A stretch of DNA of 64,000 nucleotides from Pseudomonas sp. HN11 (GTDB lineage: Bacteria; Pseudomonadota; Gammaproteobacteria; Pseudomonadales; Pseudomonadaceae), in assembly GCF_021390155.1 (NCBI RefSeq), contig NZ_CP089985.1, positions 5,907,501-5,971,500 of the forward strand, read 5' to 3'. The position numbers and the translations under genes were made by a program. Under the pieces are notes generated by a model, which saw only the letters and a list, made by a program, of their open reading frames with translations, searched no databases and was not told the DNA's origin. This document shows positions 34,132 to 44,142 of the stretch, in pieces (position 1 is the first letter of the stretch; each line of letters begins with the position of its first letter).

Positions 34132-35241
34132 TTACTTACCCGACTTGATCTTGGTCCAGCTACGTGTCATTTCACGCTGGGTCGCAGCCGGCAGGTCGGC
34201 AATGGCGTAAAGCTTGGCTTGCACATCCGCTGGCGGGTAGATGCCCGGGTCGCTGGTGATGTCTTTATCCACCAGGGCGGTGGCTTTCTCGTTACCGTTC
34301 GGGAAACGCACGCTGTTGGTGATCGACGCCATGACTTCCGGCTTGAGCAGGTAGTTCATGAACTTGTAGGCTGCGTCGACGTTCTCGGCATCCTTAGGGA
34401 TGGCGACCATGTCGAAGAAGCTGCCAGCACCTTCTTTCGGAATGTCGTAGGCCACCTTGACCTTGCCACCGGCTTCAGCCGCACGGGACTTGGCCTGCTG
34501 GATGTCACCCGAGTAACCCACGGCCACGCAGATGTTGCCGTTGGCCAGGTCGGAGATGTACTTGGACGAGTGGAAGTAACCGATCGAAGGGCGGATCTTC
34601 AGGAACAGCGCTTCGGCTTGCTTGAGGTCGTCTTTCTTCTGGCTGTCGGTCGGCAGGCCCAGGTAGTGGAGCGCGATCGGCAGCATTTCGGTTGGCGAAT
34701 CGAGGAAACTCACGCCGCAGCTTTTCAGCTTGGCGATGTTTTCAGGCTTGAGCAGTACGTCCCACGACTCGATCTTGTCCACGCCCAGCGCGGCCTTGAC
34801 CTTCTCCGGGTTATAGCCGATGCCGATCGAGCCCCACATGTACGGGAAGGCGTGCTTGTTGTCCGGGTCGCTGACCGAAACGGCTTTGAGCAGGGATTTG
34901 TTCAGGTTGTCGTAGTTGGACAGCTTGGACTTGTCCAGCTCCTGGTAAACACCGGCCTTGATCTGCTTGGCCAGGAAGTTGTTCGACGGCACAACGATGT
35001 CGTAGCCGGACTTGCCTGCCAGCAACTTGGCTTCCAGGGTCTCGTTGCTGTCGAACACGTCGTACACCACTTTGATGCCGGACTCTTTTTCAAAGTTGGC
35101 GACGGTGTCCGGTGCAATGTAGTCGGACCAGTTGTAGACGTGCAGCACTTTATCGTCGGCCTGGGCCGCGCCCGCCATTGCGCCCATCAGGGACAAGGCG
35201 AGGAGGGTCTTGCCAGCGTTCTTCAAACCTAATGCCTTCAT
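34132..35241 (-). CDS. spuD: Polyamine-binding periplasmic protein SpuD
   Basis: A 369-residue PotF-type binding protein, matching SpuD (putrescine-preferring in P. aeruginosa) by its place right after spuC. Signal peptide [20 protein letters not shown]...AQA; mature protein begins [15 protein letters not shown]. The cleft regions match SpuE with local changes that set specificity. I chose the ATG at 35241, with GGAG about 9 bases upstream. In P. aeruginosa SpuE has been linked to type III secretion through spermidine uptake. Confidence 0.93.
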   Translation of the reverse strand: MKALGLKNAGKTLLALSLMGAMAGAAQADDKVLHVYNWSDYIAPDTVANFEKESGIKVVYDVFDSNETLEAKLLAGKSGYDIVVPSNNFLAKQIKAGVYQELDKSKLSNYDNLNKSLLKAVSVSDPDNKHAFPYMWGSIGIGYNPEKVKAALGVDKIESWDVLLKPENIAKLKSCGVSFLDSPTEMLPIALHYLGLPTDSQKKDDLKQAEALFLKIRPSIGYFHSSKYISDLANGNICVAVGYSGDIQQAKSRAAEAGGKVKVAYDIPKEGAGSFFDMVAIPKDAENVDAAYKFMNYLLKPEVMASITNSVRFPNGNEKATALVDKDITSDPGIYPPADVQAKLYAIADLPAATQREMTRSWTKIKSGK

Positions 35242-35374
35242 TTGGTGATGCTCCAATTTTTTCTTTTTTGGGCCACAAGCTTCATATGTTTCGAGGCCCA
35301 GCCAAAGGGCAACAAAACAGGGCGACAGTCTGGCAAGTTCAAGGGCCGGCTTTCAACCAAAGCCTCATTTATAA

Positions 35375-35410
35375 CTGCGCAAAACGCAGCGGCCGAAAAC
35401 TGCTGCGTTC
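35375..35410. other. Overlapping hairpins between spuC and spuD
   Basis: Two mutually exclusive stems share GCTGCGTT: CTGCG/CGCAG (35375-35389) and AACGCAGC/GCTGCGTT (35383-35410). They lie in the 181-bp gap after spuC. They may be a weak terminator or attenuator; nothing else is visible in the gap except the spuD ribosome site. Confidence 0.4.
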
Positions 35411-35422
35411 TGAGCCTAGCAC

Positions 35423-36787
35423 TTAGCCCTGCAATGCCGCCAAAGTCAGGTCCAGGCATTGACGAGCCTTGGTCACCAGCTCGTCGATTTCTGCCTTGCT
35501 GATCACCAGCGGCGGCGAAATGATCATGGTGTCGCCTACGGCGCGCATGATCAGGCCATTTTCGAAGCAGAACGTACGGCAGATCATGCCGACACCCTTG
35601 CCTTCGTAACGCTTGCGCGTGGCTTTGTCCTGCACCAGTTCAATGGCACCGAGCATACCCACACCGCGCACTTCGCCCACCAGCGGATGATCCGCCAATT
35701 CCCTCAGACGTTTCTGCAAATACGGTGCCGTTTCGTCGTGCACACGGTTAACGATTTTTTCGTCGCGCATGATGCGGATGTTTTCCAGTGCCACTGCCGC
35801 AGCGACCGGGTGACCGGAGTACGTAAAACCGTGGTTGAAATCACCGCCTTCGTTGAGCACGTCTACCACTTCATCGCGCACGATCAGGCCACCCATCGGG
35901 ATGTAGCCCGAGGTCAGGCCCTTGGCGATGGTCATCATGTGCGGCTTGAGGTCGTAGAAATCGCTACCGAACCACTCACCTGTGCGGCCGAAACCGCAGA
36001 TCACTTCGTCAGCGATAAACAGGATGTCGTACTTGGCGAGGATTTCCTTGATGCGCGGCCAGTAGGTGGCAGGCGGAACGATCACGCCGCCGGCGCCCTG
36101 GATCGGCTCGGCAATAAAGGCACCGACGGTTTCCACGCCAAGCTCCAGGATTTTCTCTTCCAACTGGTTGGCGGCCCACACGCCGAATTCTTCGGGGCTC
36201 ATGTCGCCGCCTTCGCCAAACCAGTACGGCTGGGCGATGTGAGTGATGCCAGGGATCGGCAAGTCGCCCTGCTCATGCATATACGTCATGCCGCCCAGGC
36301 TGGCGCCGGCCACGGTGGAGCCGTGGTAGCCATTCTTGCGGCTGATGATGGTTTTCTTGTTCGGCTGGCCCTTGATGGCCCAGTAGTGGCGGACCATGCG
36401 CAACATGGTGTCGTTGCCTTCGGAGCCGGAACCGGTGAAGAACACATGGTTCATGCCGGCGGGCGCGATGTCGGAAATGGCCTTGGCCAGTTCCAGCACC
36501 GGCGGGTGAGCGGTCTGGAAGAACAGGTTGTAGTACGGCAGTTCTTTCATCTGCTTGGCGGCGGCTTCAGCCAATTCATCGCGACCGTAACCGATCGCCA
36601 CGCACCACAGACCAGCCATGCCGTCGAGGATCTTGTTGCCTTCGCTGTCCCACAGGTAAACGCCGTGGGCTTTGGTGATGATCCGTGGGCCTTTCTCTTT
36701 CAATTGCTTGAAGTCGCTGAACGGCGCCAGGTGGTGATCACTGCTCAAGGCTTGCCATTCACGGGTTTGCGGGTTGTTGCTGGACAT
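35423..36787 (-). CDS. spuC: Polyamine:pyruvate aminotransferase SpuC
   Basis: A class-III PLP transaminase of 454 residues that moves an amino group from putrescine, cadaverine or similar amines to pyruvate. Visible: FTGSGSEGNDTMLRM (PLP phosphate contacts), the DEVICGFGRTG aspartate motif, and the Schiff-base Lys in TIAKGLTSGYIPMGG. It is the third enzyme-type gene of the block, 58 bp downstream of spuB. A beta-alanine/omega-amine transaminase is the alternative, but the context favours SpuC. Confidence 0.93.
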   Translation of the reverse strand: MSSNNPQTREWQALSSDHHLAPFSDFKQLKEKGPRIITKAHGVYLWDSEGNKILDGMAGLWCVAIGYGRDELAEAAAKQMKELPYYNLFFQTAHPPVLELAKAISDIAPAGMNHVFFTGSGSEGNDTMLRMVRHYWAIKGQPNKKTIISRKNGYHGSTVAGASLGGMTYMHEQGDLPIPGITHIAQPYWFGEGGDMSPEEFGVWAANQLEEKILELGVETVGAFIAEPIQGAGGVIVPPATYWPRIKEILAKYDILFIADEVICGFGRTGEWFGSDFYDLKPHMMTIAKGLTSGYIPMGGLIVRDEVVDVLNEGGDFNHGFTYSGHPVAAAVALENIRIMRDEKIVNRVHDETAPYLQKRLRELADHPLVGEVRGVGMLGAIELVQDKATRKRYEGKGVGMICRTFCFENGLIMRAVGDTMIISPPLVISKAEIDELVTKARQCLDLTLAALQG

Positions 36788-36845
36788 ACCAATCTCCTAG
36801 ACTTTTCAGGTGAGGGCGCGCCGCGTGAAGAGCGCGCCCGGCGCA

Positions 36846-38204
36846 TCAGACGGCGAAGAGCAGGAATTCCCGCTCCCACGAACTGATCACGCGCTTGAAG
36901 TTTTCATGCTCGGCCCGCTTGACCGCGACGTAGCCCGTGATGAATTTCTGACCCAGGTATTTCTCGATGGTCTTGCTGTTTTCCATGCGTTCCAGGGCGT
37001 CTTCGATGGTCAACGGCAGGCGCAGGTTGCGCCGCTCGTAACCACGGCCCACCACCGGCGCGCTCGGGTTGTGGCCTTCGACCATGCCGATGTAGCCACA
37101 CAGCAGGCTGGCGGCAATCGCGAGGTACGGGTTGGCATCGGCGCCAGGCAGGCGGTTTTCCACACGACGGTTCTGCGGGCCAGCGTCCGGTACGCGCAGG
37201 CCAACAGTGCGGTTTTCTTCGCCCCACTCCACGTTCACCGGCGCCGAGGTGTCGGGCAGGAAGCGACGGAACGAGTTCACGTTGGGGGCAAACAACGGCA
37301 GCAATTCAGGGATGAACTTCTGCAGGCCGCCAATGTGGTTGAGGAACAGCTGGCTCATGGTCCCGTCTTCATTGGAGAAGACGTTCTTGCCGGTGGCGAT
37401 GTCGATGATGCTCTGGTGCAGGTGCATCGCGCTGCCGGGCTCGCCGGTCATCGGCTTGGCCATGAAGGTGGCGGCCACATCATGCTTGAGCGCGGCTTCA
37501 CGCATGGTGCGCTTGAACACCAGGATCTGGTCGGCCAGGGACAGGGCATCGCCGTGACGGAAGTTGATCTCCATCTGCGCCGTGCCGTCTTCGTGGATCA
37601 GCGTGTCGAGGTCCAGTTCCTGCAGTTCGCACCAGTCGTAGACATCTTCGAACAATGGGTCGAATTCGTTGGCGGCTTCTATAGAGAAGGACTGGCGACC
37701 AGTCTCCGGGCGACCGGAACGACCAATCGGCGGCTGCAGCGGGAAGTCCGGGTCTTCGCAGCGCTTGGTCAGGTAGAACTCCATCTCCGGCGCCACGATG
37801 GGCTGCCAGCCTTTGTCGGCGTAGAGCTTGAGGACTTTCTTGAGCACGTTGCGCGGCGACAGCTCGATCGGGTTGCCTTGCTTGTCGTAGGTGTCGTGGA
37901 TCACCTGGGCGGTCGGCTCGATAGCCCACGGCACCAGGAACACCGCGTTCTGGTCGGGGCGGCAGATCATGTCGATGTCGGCCGGGTCGAGCAATTCGTA
38001 ATAGATGTCATCTTCGACATAGTCGCCGGTCACGGTCTGCAACAGCACGCTCTCGGGCAGGCGCATGCCTTTTTCGGCGATGAACTTGTTGGTCGGCGAG
38101 ATCTTGCCCCGGGTGATGCCGGTGAGGTCGCCAATCATGCATTCGACTTCTGTGATCTTGTGGTCTTTCAACCAATCGGTGAGCTGGTCGAGGTTGTTAC
38201 TCAT
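36846..38204 (-). CDS. spuB: Gamma-glutamylpolyamine synthetase SpuB (glutamine synthetase family)
   Basis: A 452-residue glutamine-synthetase fold enzyme. In the Pseudomonas polyamine pathway such proteins (PuuA/PauA-like) join glutamate to putrescine or other amines using ATP. Visible are the ATP/metal-site words EMEFYL, AQMEINF and SAMHLHQS, the PNVNSFRRF segment, and ENRLPGADANPYL. I chose the ATG at 38204 with AGAGG upstream. It heads the minus-strand spu block, divergent from spuI. Confidence 0.92.
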   Translation of the reverse strand: MSNNLDQLTDWLKDHKITEVECMIGDLTGITRGKISPTNKFIAEKGMRLPESVLLQTVTGDYVEDDIYYELLDPADIDMICRPDQNAVFLVPWAIEPTAQVIHDTYDKQGNPIELSPRNVLKKVLKLYADKGWQPIVAPEMEFYLTKRCEDPDFPLQPPIGRSGRPETGRQSFSIEAANEFDPLFEDVYDWCELQELDLDTLIHEDGTAQMEINFRHGDALSLADQILVFKRTMREAALKHDVAATFMAKPMTGEPGSAMHLHQSIIDIATGKNVFSNEDGTMSQLFLNHIGGLQKFIPELLPLFAPNVNSFRRFLPDTSAPVNVEWGEENRTVGLRVPDAGPQNRRVENRLPGADANPYLAIAASLLCGYIGMVEGHNPSAPVVGRGYERRNLRLPLTIEDALERMENSKTIEKYLGQKFITGYVAVKRAEHENFKRVISSWEREFLLFAV

Positions 38205-38283
38205 AAATGCCTCTGGGCTGGGTTTCCTGGCATCCATTAAAGGCCAGGCGTTGGTTGACGCAGCATCCGCGTCGTTTTTTCAT

Positions 38284-38523
38284 TCAGGGTAGGAGCTTAC
38301 CTGCCATTTGCTGCAGCGTTGCATTCCTCACGCCAAAGTTGTGCGCAATTTTGAGCAGCGCGCGAGGCGCACGCTGTTCGTTGGCAAATGAGGAGGCAAA
38401 AAAGAGGTCGGCCCGGGCGTCAAGAATATTGGCCGGTGCGCGGGTATTCACGCGGAAGGAATGTACGGATGACACCGCCTGGCTGAGGCAGGCAAAGACG
38501 CCGTTGGGCGGCAGGTGAAACAT
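38284..38523 (-). CDS. Possible small protein upstream of spuB (uncertain)
   Basis: A 79-residue reading frame beginning MFHLPPNGVFACLS, with GGGGTG a few bases before its ATG, ending 79 bp before spuB. It has a mixed hydrophobic start and a basic C-terminal half (ALLKIAHNFGVRN). I do not recognise it. It could be a real small gene, a leader peptide or chance; it lies where P. aeruginosa carries spuA, but shows no resemblance to that amidotransferase. Confidence 0.3.
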   Translation of the reverse strand: MFHLPPNGVFACLSQAVSSVHSFRVNTRAPANILDARADLFFASSFANEQRAPRALLKIAHNFGVRNATLQQMAGKLLP

Positions 38524-38801
38524 GAAGCACCCCGGTATTATTGCTGTTATGGGTTTGAATCGAGCTTAGCCTTGTTCATTTTTTTACACAACACCCCCGT
38601 AAAAAATACAACACGGTCCGCTCAAGCCTGCGAGTCCCAAGCCCTTCAAACCCAAAAAACCGCCCCAAAAAGCCTCAAAAAAGCCTTCGTGGCGCTTTTT
38701 TAGGGCAAAAAAGGCCTCGCTTGACTTCAGCATGCCGTTCGGGTTGACTGAAACCAGAAAAGATCAATGATTGATATTTTTAACAACAAAGGTGTTGCAT
38801 C
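38524..38801. other. Divergent spuB/spuI regulatory region, AT-rich
   Basis: No convincing gene. There is an unusually A-rich, C/A-biased stretch (38580-38700) and a stem AAAAAAGCC / GGC..TTTTTT at about 38676-38702 that could end transcription from either side. Two TTGACT words 23 bp apart (38721 and 38744) precede spuI; the second with AATGAT at 38766-38771 (16-bp spacer) is a candidate sigma70 promoter. Confidence 0.45.
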
Positions 38802-40178
38802 ATGTCGGTACCCCCGCGTGCCGTTCAGCTTAACGAAGCGAACGCGTTCCTTAAGGATCATCCTGAGGTTCTGTACGTAGACCTTCTAATTGCGGATATG
38901 AATGGTGTGGTGCGCGGCAAGCGCATCGAACGCACCAGCCTCCACAAGGTTTACGAGAAGGGCATTAACTTGCCTGCCTCTTTATTTGCCCTGGATATCA
39001 ACGGCTCTACGGTGGAAAGCACCGGCCTGGGCCTGGACATCGGTGATGCTGACCGAATCTGTTATCCAATCCCCGACACCCTATGCAATGAACCCTGGCA
39101 AAAGCGCCCTACCGCGCAATTGCTGATGACCATGCACGAACTGGAAGGTGAACCTTTCTTCGCCGATCCGCGCGAAGTGCTCCGCCAAGTTGTAAGCAAG
39201 TTTGACGACCTCGGTCTGACCATCTGCGCCGCCTTCGAGCTTGAGTTCTACCTGATCGACCAGGAGAACGTGAACGGCCGCCCACAACCGCCCCGCTCGC
39301 CGATCTCCGGCAAACGCCCGCACTCGACACAGGTCTACCTTATCGACGACCTCGACGAATACGTCGACTGCCTTCAGGACATCCTGGAAGGTGCCAAAGA
39401 GCAAGGCATTCCGGCCGACGCCATCGTCAAGGAAAGTGCCCCGGCGCAGTTCGAAGTGAACCTGCACCATGTGGCCGACCCGATCAAGGCTTGCGACTAC
39501 GCGGTACTGCTCAAGCGCCTGATCAAGAACATCGCCTACGACCATGAGATGGACACCACCTTCATGGCCAAGCCTTACCCAGGCCAGGCAGGCAACGGTT
39601 TGCACGTACACATCTCCATTCTGGACAAGGACGGCAAGAACATCTTTGCCAGCGAGGATCCCGAGCAGAACGCCGCATTGCGTCACGCGATCGGCGGTGT
39701 GCTCGAGACCCTACCCGCTCAAATGGCGTTCCTGTGCCCCAACGTGAATTCCTACCGCCGGTTCGGCGCACAGTTCTACGTGCCGAACTCGCCGTGCTGG
39801 GGCCTGGACAACCGCACCGTGGCGATTCGCGTACCGACCGGCTCATCTGATGCCGTACGTATCGAACACCGCGTGGCCGGCGCTGACGCCAACCCTTACC
39901 TGCTGATGGCTTCGGTCCTGGCAGGCGTGCATCACGGCCTGACCAACAAGATCGAGCCGAACGCACCGGTGGAAGGCAACAGCTACGAGCAAAACGAACA
40001 GAGCCTGCCGAACAACCTGCGCGATGCCCTGCGCGAGTTGGACGACAGCGAGGTGATGGCCAAGTACATCGATCCTAAATACATCGATATCTTCGTCGCC
40101 TGTAAGGAAAGTGAGCTGGAAGAGTTCGAACACTCCATCTCCGACCTTGAGTACAACTGGTACCTGCATACCGTGTAA
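38802..40178 (+). CDS. spuI: Glutamine synthetase family protein SpuI (gamma-glutamylpolyamine synthetase)
   Basis: A 458-residue paralog of SpuB on the opposite strand. It has the same GS motifs: ELEFYL, APAQFEVNLHH, NGLHVHIS, PNVNSYRRFGAQF and EHRVAGADANPYL. In P. aeruginosa SpuI (PauA2 group) glutamylates polyamines. AAAGGTG lies about 7 bases before the ATG and a strong terminator follows, so it is monocistronic. Which amine each of SpuB and SpuI prefers cannot be read here. Confidence 0.92.
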   Translation: MSVPPRAVQLNEANAFLKDHPEVLYVDLLIADMNGVVRGKRIERTSLHKVYEKGINLPASLFALDINGSTVESTGLGLDIGDADRICYPIPDTLCNEPWQKRPTAQLLMTMHELEGEPFFADPREVLRQVVSKFDDLGLTICAAFELEFYLIDQENVNGRPQPPRSPISGKRPHSTQVYLIDDLDEYVDCLQDILEGAKEQGIPADAIVKESAPAQFEVNLHHVADPIKACDYAVLLKRLIKNIAYDHEMDTTFMAKPYPGQAGNGLHVHISILDKDGKNIFASEDPEQNAALRHAIGGVLETLPAQMAFLCPNVNSYRRFGAQFYVPNSPCWGLDNRTVAIRVPTGSSDAVRIEHRVAGADANPYLLMASVLAGVHHGLTNKIEPNAPVEGNSYEQNEQSLPNNLRDALRELDDSEVMAKYIDPKYIDIFVACKESELEEFEHSISDLEYNWYLHTV

Positions 40179-40200
40179 GCGGTTGCTGCAATAAAAGAAT

Positions 40201-40232
40201 GCCGCAGGCTGTATGGCCTGCGGCTTTTTTTA
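40201..40232 (+). terminator. Rho-independent terminator of spuI
   Basis: A GCCGCAGGC / GCCTGCGGC stem with a TGTATG loop followed by TTTTTTT, 23 bp after the spuI stop. Confidence 0.93.
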
Positions 40233-40276
40233 TGCGGTTCTCTAATACAATGCCCGCTGCCTTGTAGGAGACTTCC

Positions 40277-40918
40277 ATGACCACCCGCCCCGCCGCCCCC
40301 CGCAAACCCCGCGCCCGCAGCCAGGCCCGGATCGACGCGATCCTCGACGCCGCGCGCACCCTGCTGGCTGCCGAAGGCGTGGCGAGTTTGTCGATCTACA
40401 GCGTGGCGGAGCGGGCGCAGATCCCGCCGTCGTCGGTGTATCACTTCTTCGCGAGTGTGCCGGCACTGTTGGAAGCCTTGACCGCCGACGTACACGGCGC
40501 ATTCCGGGCGGCGATTCAGGCGCCCATTGATCATGATTCACTCAAGCATTGGCGCGACCTGTCTTACATCGTCGAGCAGCGCATGCTCACTGTCTACGAT
40601 CAGGATGCCGCCGCCCGCCAGTTGATCCTGGCCCAGCACGGGCTGACGGAGGTGACCCAGGCGGATCGTCAGCATGATCTGGAATTGGGAGTCTTGATGC
40701 TGGACGTGTTCAATCGCCACTTCGAAGTGCCCACACTGCCCAGCGATGTGGATGTGTTTGCCTTGGCATTGGAGTTGAGCGACCGCGTGTATGCACGCTC
40801 GGTGCATCAGCACGGGCTGATCACCCCACGCATGGCGGAGGAAGGGATGCGGGTGTTTGATGCGTATGTGGGGCTTTATTTGCCGGCGTATTTGCCTAAG
40901 CGGGTGGCTGCGCGCTGA
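40277..40918 (+). CDS. TetR family transcriptional regulator
   Basis: A 213-residue TetR regulator: basic N-terminal arm, HTH (about 20-65; SIYSVAERAQIPPSSVYHFF) and a helical ligand domain. GTAGGAG lies 8 bases before the ATG. In P. aeruginosa the TetR regulator AguR (agmatine control) sits close to spuI, so this may be the positional counterpart, but aguA and aguB are not in this window. Target unknown. Confidence 0.88.
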   Translation: MTTRPAAPRKPRARSQARIDAILDAARTLLAAEGVASLSIYSVAERAQIPPSSVYHFFASVPALLEALTADVHGAFRAAIQAPIDHDSLKHWRDLSYIVEQRMLTVYDQDAAARQLILAQHGLTEVTQADRQHDLELGVLMLDVFNRHFEVPTLPSDVDVFALALELSDRVYARSVHQHGLITPRMAEEGMRVFDAYVGLYLPAYLPKRVAAR

Positions 40919-40942
40919 CTCTCGTGCTGATTGGACCGGCCT

Positions 40943-41019
40943 CTTCGCGAGCAAGCCCGCTCCCACATTATGAATGTGTTCACAAATCAAAATGTGGAAG
41001 CGGGCTTGCTCGCGAAGGC
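40943..41019. repeat. REPIN: inverted REP pair at the spu/ssu junction
   Basis: CTTCGCGAGCAAGCCCGC and GCGGGCTTGCTCGCGAA arms, perfectly inverse over 17 bp, with a short A/T-rich spacer that itself ends in CACATT/AATGTG. It fills the gap between the TetR gene and the convergent ssuF. This is the border between polyamine and sulfonate blocks. Confidence 0.88.
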
Positions 41020-41046
41020 GATCTCAGAAGCGACAAAGAGCTTCAG

Positions 41047-41262
41047 TCACAACTTGGCGATCGATACCTCGGTGGATTTCACAAAGGCAATCACCTCGCT
41101 GCCAATCACCAGCTCCAGCTCTTTGACCGAGCGGGTAGTGATCACCGAAGTCACGATGCCGGACGCCGTCTGCACATCGATTTCCGACAGCACGTCGCCT
41201 TCGACGATTTCCTTGATGGTGCCTTTGAACTGGTTACGCACGTTGATAGCTTTAATAGTCAT
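41047..41262 (-). CDS. ssuF: Molbindin/TOBE-type protein SsuF
   Basis: A 71-residue single Mop/TOBE domain (MTIKAINVRNQFKGTIKEI..., TTRSVKELELVIGSEV), a molybdate-pterin-binding fold. In P. putida the gene ends the ssuEADCBF operon and is needed for growth on sulfonates by an unclear route. Here it lies 105 bp beyond ssuB, with a dispersed repeat between, so it may be transcribed partly on its own. Confidence 0.88.
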   Translation of the reverse strand: MTIKAINVRNQFKGTIKEIVEGDVLSEIDVQTASGIVTSVITTRSVKELELVIGSEVIAFVKSTEVSIAKL

Positions 41263-41285
41263 ACGGTTTCTCCTCGGGTCGAAAT

Positions 41286-41366
41286 AGCTGCAAGTTGTTA
41301 GCTACACGCTGCAAGTAAAAGCGCTTTGCTTTCCCTTGCAGCTTGTAGCTGGAAGCTTGCCGCTGC
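41286..41366. repeat. Interspersed palindromic element, family 2 (copy B)
   Basis: An 81-bp imperfect palindrome rich in GCTGCAAG / CTTGCAGC with the core AAAAGCGCTTTGC. Its reverse complement aligns with 19411-19480. It is inserted between the ssuB stop and ssuF and, like copy A, begins within about 20 bp of a stop codon. Confidence 0.65.
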
Positions 41367-41367
41367 T

Positions 41368-42174
41368 TTATTGCGCCCAACGCAATTGCGTAGGCAGCGG
41401 TGAAACAGGTTCGGGTTCCGGCGGCGAGCCGGGCAGCGACAGCACACGGTTGAGCACTTCGGCCTCCAGCGCCGCCAGTCGATGTGAGCCGCGGGCACGT
41501 GGGCGTGGCAAGTCGACGATCAGGTCGAGGCCGATTTCACCGTCTTCAATCAGAATCACCCGGTCGGCAATCGCCACGGCTTCGCTGACGTCATGGGTCA
41601 CCAGCAACACGGTGAAACCGTGCTTCTGCCAGAGGTTTTCGATCAGTTGTTGCATCTCGATGCGGGTCAGGGCATCCAATGCGCCCAATGGCTCATCCAG
41701 CAGCAGCAAACGCGGTTGGTGGATGAGCGCACGGGCCAGGGCCACACGTTGCTTCTGCCCACCGGACAGCGCCGCCGGCCATTCATTGGCACGTTCGGCG
41801 AGGCCGACCGCTTCCAAGGCTTCCAAGGCCCTGGGACGCCAATTGCCTTTGAGACCCAGGCCAACGTTGTCGATGATCTTTTTCCACGGCAGCAGGCGCG
41901 CTTCCTGAAACATCAACCGCGTGTCTTCATTCGCTTCGCTCAATGGTGCGGAACCGGCCAGCAGCTCGCCGCCGCTGGCTTTGTCCAGCCCGGCCAACAG
42001 GCGCAGCAAGGTACTTTTGCCGCAGCCACTGCGACCGACCACCGCCACGAATTGGCCGGCAGGAATGTGCAGGTCGATGTCCTTGAGCACTTCACGCGCG
42101 CCAAAGGCCTTGCGCAACTTGCGTACTGCCAGGGGGATGCCCTTGAGCAGGCGCGGGGGTTGTTGAGCTGTCAT
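41368..42174 (-). CDS. ssuB: Aliphatic sulfonate ABC transporter ATP-binding protein
   Basis: A 268-residue ABC ATPase: Walker [10 protein letters not shown], signature ALSGGQKQR, Walker [13 protein letters not shown], and His switch VTHDVSEA. Its ATG overlaps the ssuC stop by 4 bp. It powers uptake of alkanesulfonates with SsuA and SsuC. Confidence 0.95.
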   Translation of the reverse strand: MTAQQPPRLLKGIPLAVRKLRKAFGAREVLKDIDLHIPAGQFVAVVGRSGCGKSTLLRLLAGLDKASGGELLAGSAPLSEANEDTRLMFQEARLLPWKKIIDNVGLGLKGNWRPRALEALEAVGLAERANEWPAALSGGQKQRVALARALIHQPRLLLLDEPLGALDALTRIEMQQLIENLWQKHGFTVLLVTHDVSEAVAIADRVILIEDGEIGLDLIVDLPRPRARGSHRLAALEAEVLNRVLSLPGSPPEPEPVSPLPTQLRWAQ

Positions 42175-42959
42175 GCCGCACCTCCTTTATTCACTTGATA
42201 AGCCGGGTGCCAGCGCAGCCATACACGCTCCAGACCGCGAGCCGCCAAGTCCGCGAGCTTGCCGAGGATGGCGTACATGACGATGGCCAGCACCACCACG
42301 TCGGTTTGCAGGAATTCGCGGGCATTCATCGCCAGGTAACCGATACCCGAGCTGGCGGAGATGGTTTCCGCCACAATCAGCGTCAGCCACATGAAGCCCA
42401 GGGCAAAGCGCACGCCCACCAGGATCGATGGCAGCGCGCCCGGCAGGATCACCTGGCGGAACAGGCTGAAACCGGACAAGCCGTAGCTGCGCGACATTTC
42501 CACCAGCGCCGGGTCAACGTTACGAATGCCGTGATAGGTGTTGAGGTAAATCGGGAACAACGTGCCGAGGGCGACCAGGAAAATCTTCGCCGTCTCATCA
42601 ATGCCGAACCACAGGATCACCAGCGGAATCAGCGCCAAATGCGGCACGTTACGGATCATCTGCACCGAGCTGTCCAGCAGGCGTTCACCCCACTTCGACA
42701 GGCCGGTGATAAAGCCCAGGGCCAGGCCGATGCTGCCACCGATCACAAACCCCAGGCCGGCACGCCAGCCACTGATCGCCAAGTGCGTCCAGATCTCGCC
42801 GCTGGCGACCAAATGGACACCGGCTGCGATTACGGCACTGGGCGCCGGCAGAATGCGGGTCGACAACCACCCTGCCGACACCGACAACTGCCACACCGCC
42901 AGCAATAGGATCGGCAGTACCCAGGGCGCCACACGGTGGCTCAGTTTTTCATAGTTCAT
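42171..42959 (-). CDS. ssuC: Aliphatic sulfonate ABC transporter permease
   Basis: A 262-residue inner-membrane permease with about six helices and the EAA loop ([21 protein letters not shown]). It lies 9 bp after ssuD and overlaps ssuB. It forms the sulfonate channel as a homodimer. Confidence 0.95.
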   Translation of the reverse strand: MNYEKLSHRVAPWVLPILLLAVWQLSVSAGWLSTRILPAPSAVIAAGVHLVASGEIWTHLAISGWRAGLGFVIGGSIGLALGFITGLSKWGERLLDSSVQMIRNVPHLALIPLVILWFGIDETAKIFLVALGTLFPIYLNTYHGIRNVDPALVEMSRSYGLSGFSLFRQVILPGALPSILVGVRFALGFMWLTLIVAETISASSGIGYLAMNAREFLQTDVVVLAIVMYAILGKLADLAARGLERVWLRWHPAYQVNKGGAA

Positions 42960-42968
42960 GGCGCTGCC

Positions 42969-44117
42969 TCAGCTCTGCGACGCAGCTTTGGGAAGGATGT
43001 CGTTGGCGACCATCTCGCCGAACGGGCTGACGTAACCGGCGCTTTTCGGCAACTCGGGACGTTCGATATCCAGGTGGGGGAACAGCAGTTCCGCGACGCG
43101 ATATGACTCTTCCAGGTGTGGATAACCGGAGAAGATAAACGTGTCGATACCCAGCGCGGCGTACTCCTTGACGCGTGCCGCCACGGTCGGGCCATCGCCG
43201 ACCAGCGCCGTACCCGCGCCACCACGCACCAAGCCAACGCCAGCCCACAGGTTGGGGCTGACTTCGAGGTTGTCGCGGTTACCGCCGTGCAACGCCGCCA
43301 TACGTTGCTGGCCGACCGAATCAAAGCGTGCCAAAGAGGCCTGGGCACGGGCGATGGTGTCGTCGTCCAGGTGGGAGATCAGTTTGTCGGCGGCCCTCCA
43401 TGCTTCTTCGTTGGTTTCACGCACGATCACATGCAGGCGAATACCGAAGCGCACGGTACGCCCCAGCTTGGCGGCCTTGGCCCGTACCTGCTCGATTTTT
43501 TCCGCGACAGCTGCCGGTGGCTCACCCCAGGTCAGCACCATTTCCACCTGTTCGGCTGCCAGGTCCTGGGCCGCTTCGGAGGAACCCCCGAAGTACAGTG
43601 GCGGACGCGGTTGCTGGATCGGCGGGTAAAGCAGCTTGGCGCCTTTGACGCTGATGTGTTCGCCGTCGTAATCCACGGTCTCGCCTTCCAGCACACGGCG
43701 CCAGATACGGGTGAATTCCACCGAGGCCTGGTAGCGCTCTTCATGGCTGAGGAACAAGCCGTCACCGGCCAACTCTTCCGGATCACCGCCGGTCACCAGG
43801 TTGAACAGCGCACGGCCGCCGGACAGACGGTCCAGGGTCGCGGCCTGACGCGCGGCCACCGTCGGGGAAATGATCCCGGGGCGCAGCGCGACCAGGAATT
43901 TCAAACGCTGGGTCACCGCAATCAGCGAAGCGGCCACCAGCCACGAGTCTTCGCAGGAACGCCCGGTCGGGATCAACACCCCACCGAAGCCCAGGCGGTC
44001 AGCGGCCTGGGCCACTTGCTGCAAATAACCGTGGTCAACGGCGCGAGCGCCTTCGGCGGTGCCAAGGTAATGGCCGTCGCCGTGGGTAGGCAGGAACCAG
44101 AAAATAGTGAGGCTCAT
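42969..44117 (-). CDS. ssuD: FMNH2-dependent alkanesulfonate monooxygenase
   Basis: A 382-residue luciferase-like monooxygenase that uses FMNH2 and O2 to split alkanesulfonates into aldehyde and sulfite. It starts [17 protein letters not shown] and has the family segments [29 protein letters not shown] and [19 protein letters not shown]. The length matches E. coli SsuD (381). It gets FMNH2 from SsuE. It lies 25 bp after ssuA. Confidence 0.97.
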   Translation of the reverse strand: MSLTIFWFLPTHGDGHYLGTAEGARAVDHGYLQQVAQAADRLGFGGVLIPTGRSCEDSWLVAASLIAVTQRLKFLVALRPGIISPTVAARQAATLDRLSGGRALFNLVTGGDPEELAGDGLFLSHEERYQASVEFTRIWRRVLEGETVDYDGEHISVKGAKLLYPPIQQPRPPLYFGGSSEAAQDLAAEQVEMVLTWGEPPAAVAEKIEQVRAKAAKLGRTVRFGIRLHVIVRETNEEAWRAADKLISHLDDDTIARAQASLARFDSVGQQRMAALHGGNRDNLEVSPNLWAGVGLVRGGAGTALVGDGPTVAARVKEYAALGIDTFIFSGYPHLEESYRVAELLFPHLDIERPELPKSAGYVSPFGEMVANDILPKAASQS

Positions 44118-44142
44118 GGAGTTGTCTCCTGAAGAAGTCGGA

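Noticed and set aside
35459..38240. Two plus-strand open frames of about 475 residues
   Set aside because: They are antisense to spuC and spuB, both of which have full family motifs.
38515..38703. 62-residue plus-strand frame before spuI
   Set aside because: No ribosome site, low-complexity Lys/Thr/Ala content from the A-rich stretch, and it runs into a hairpin.
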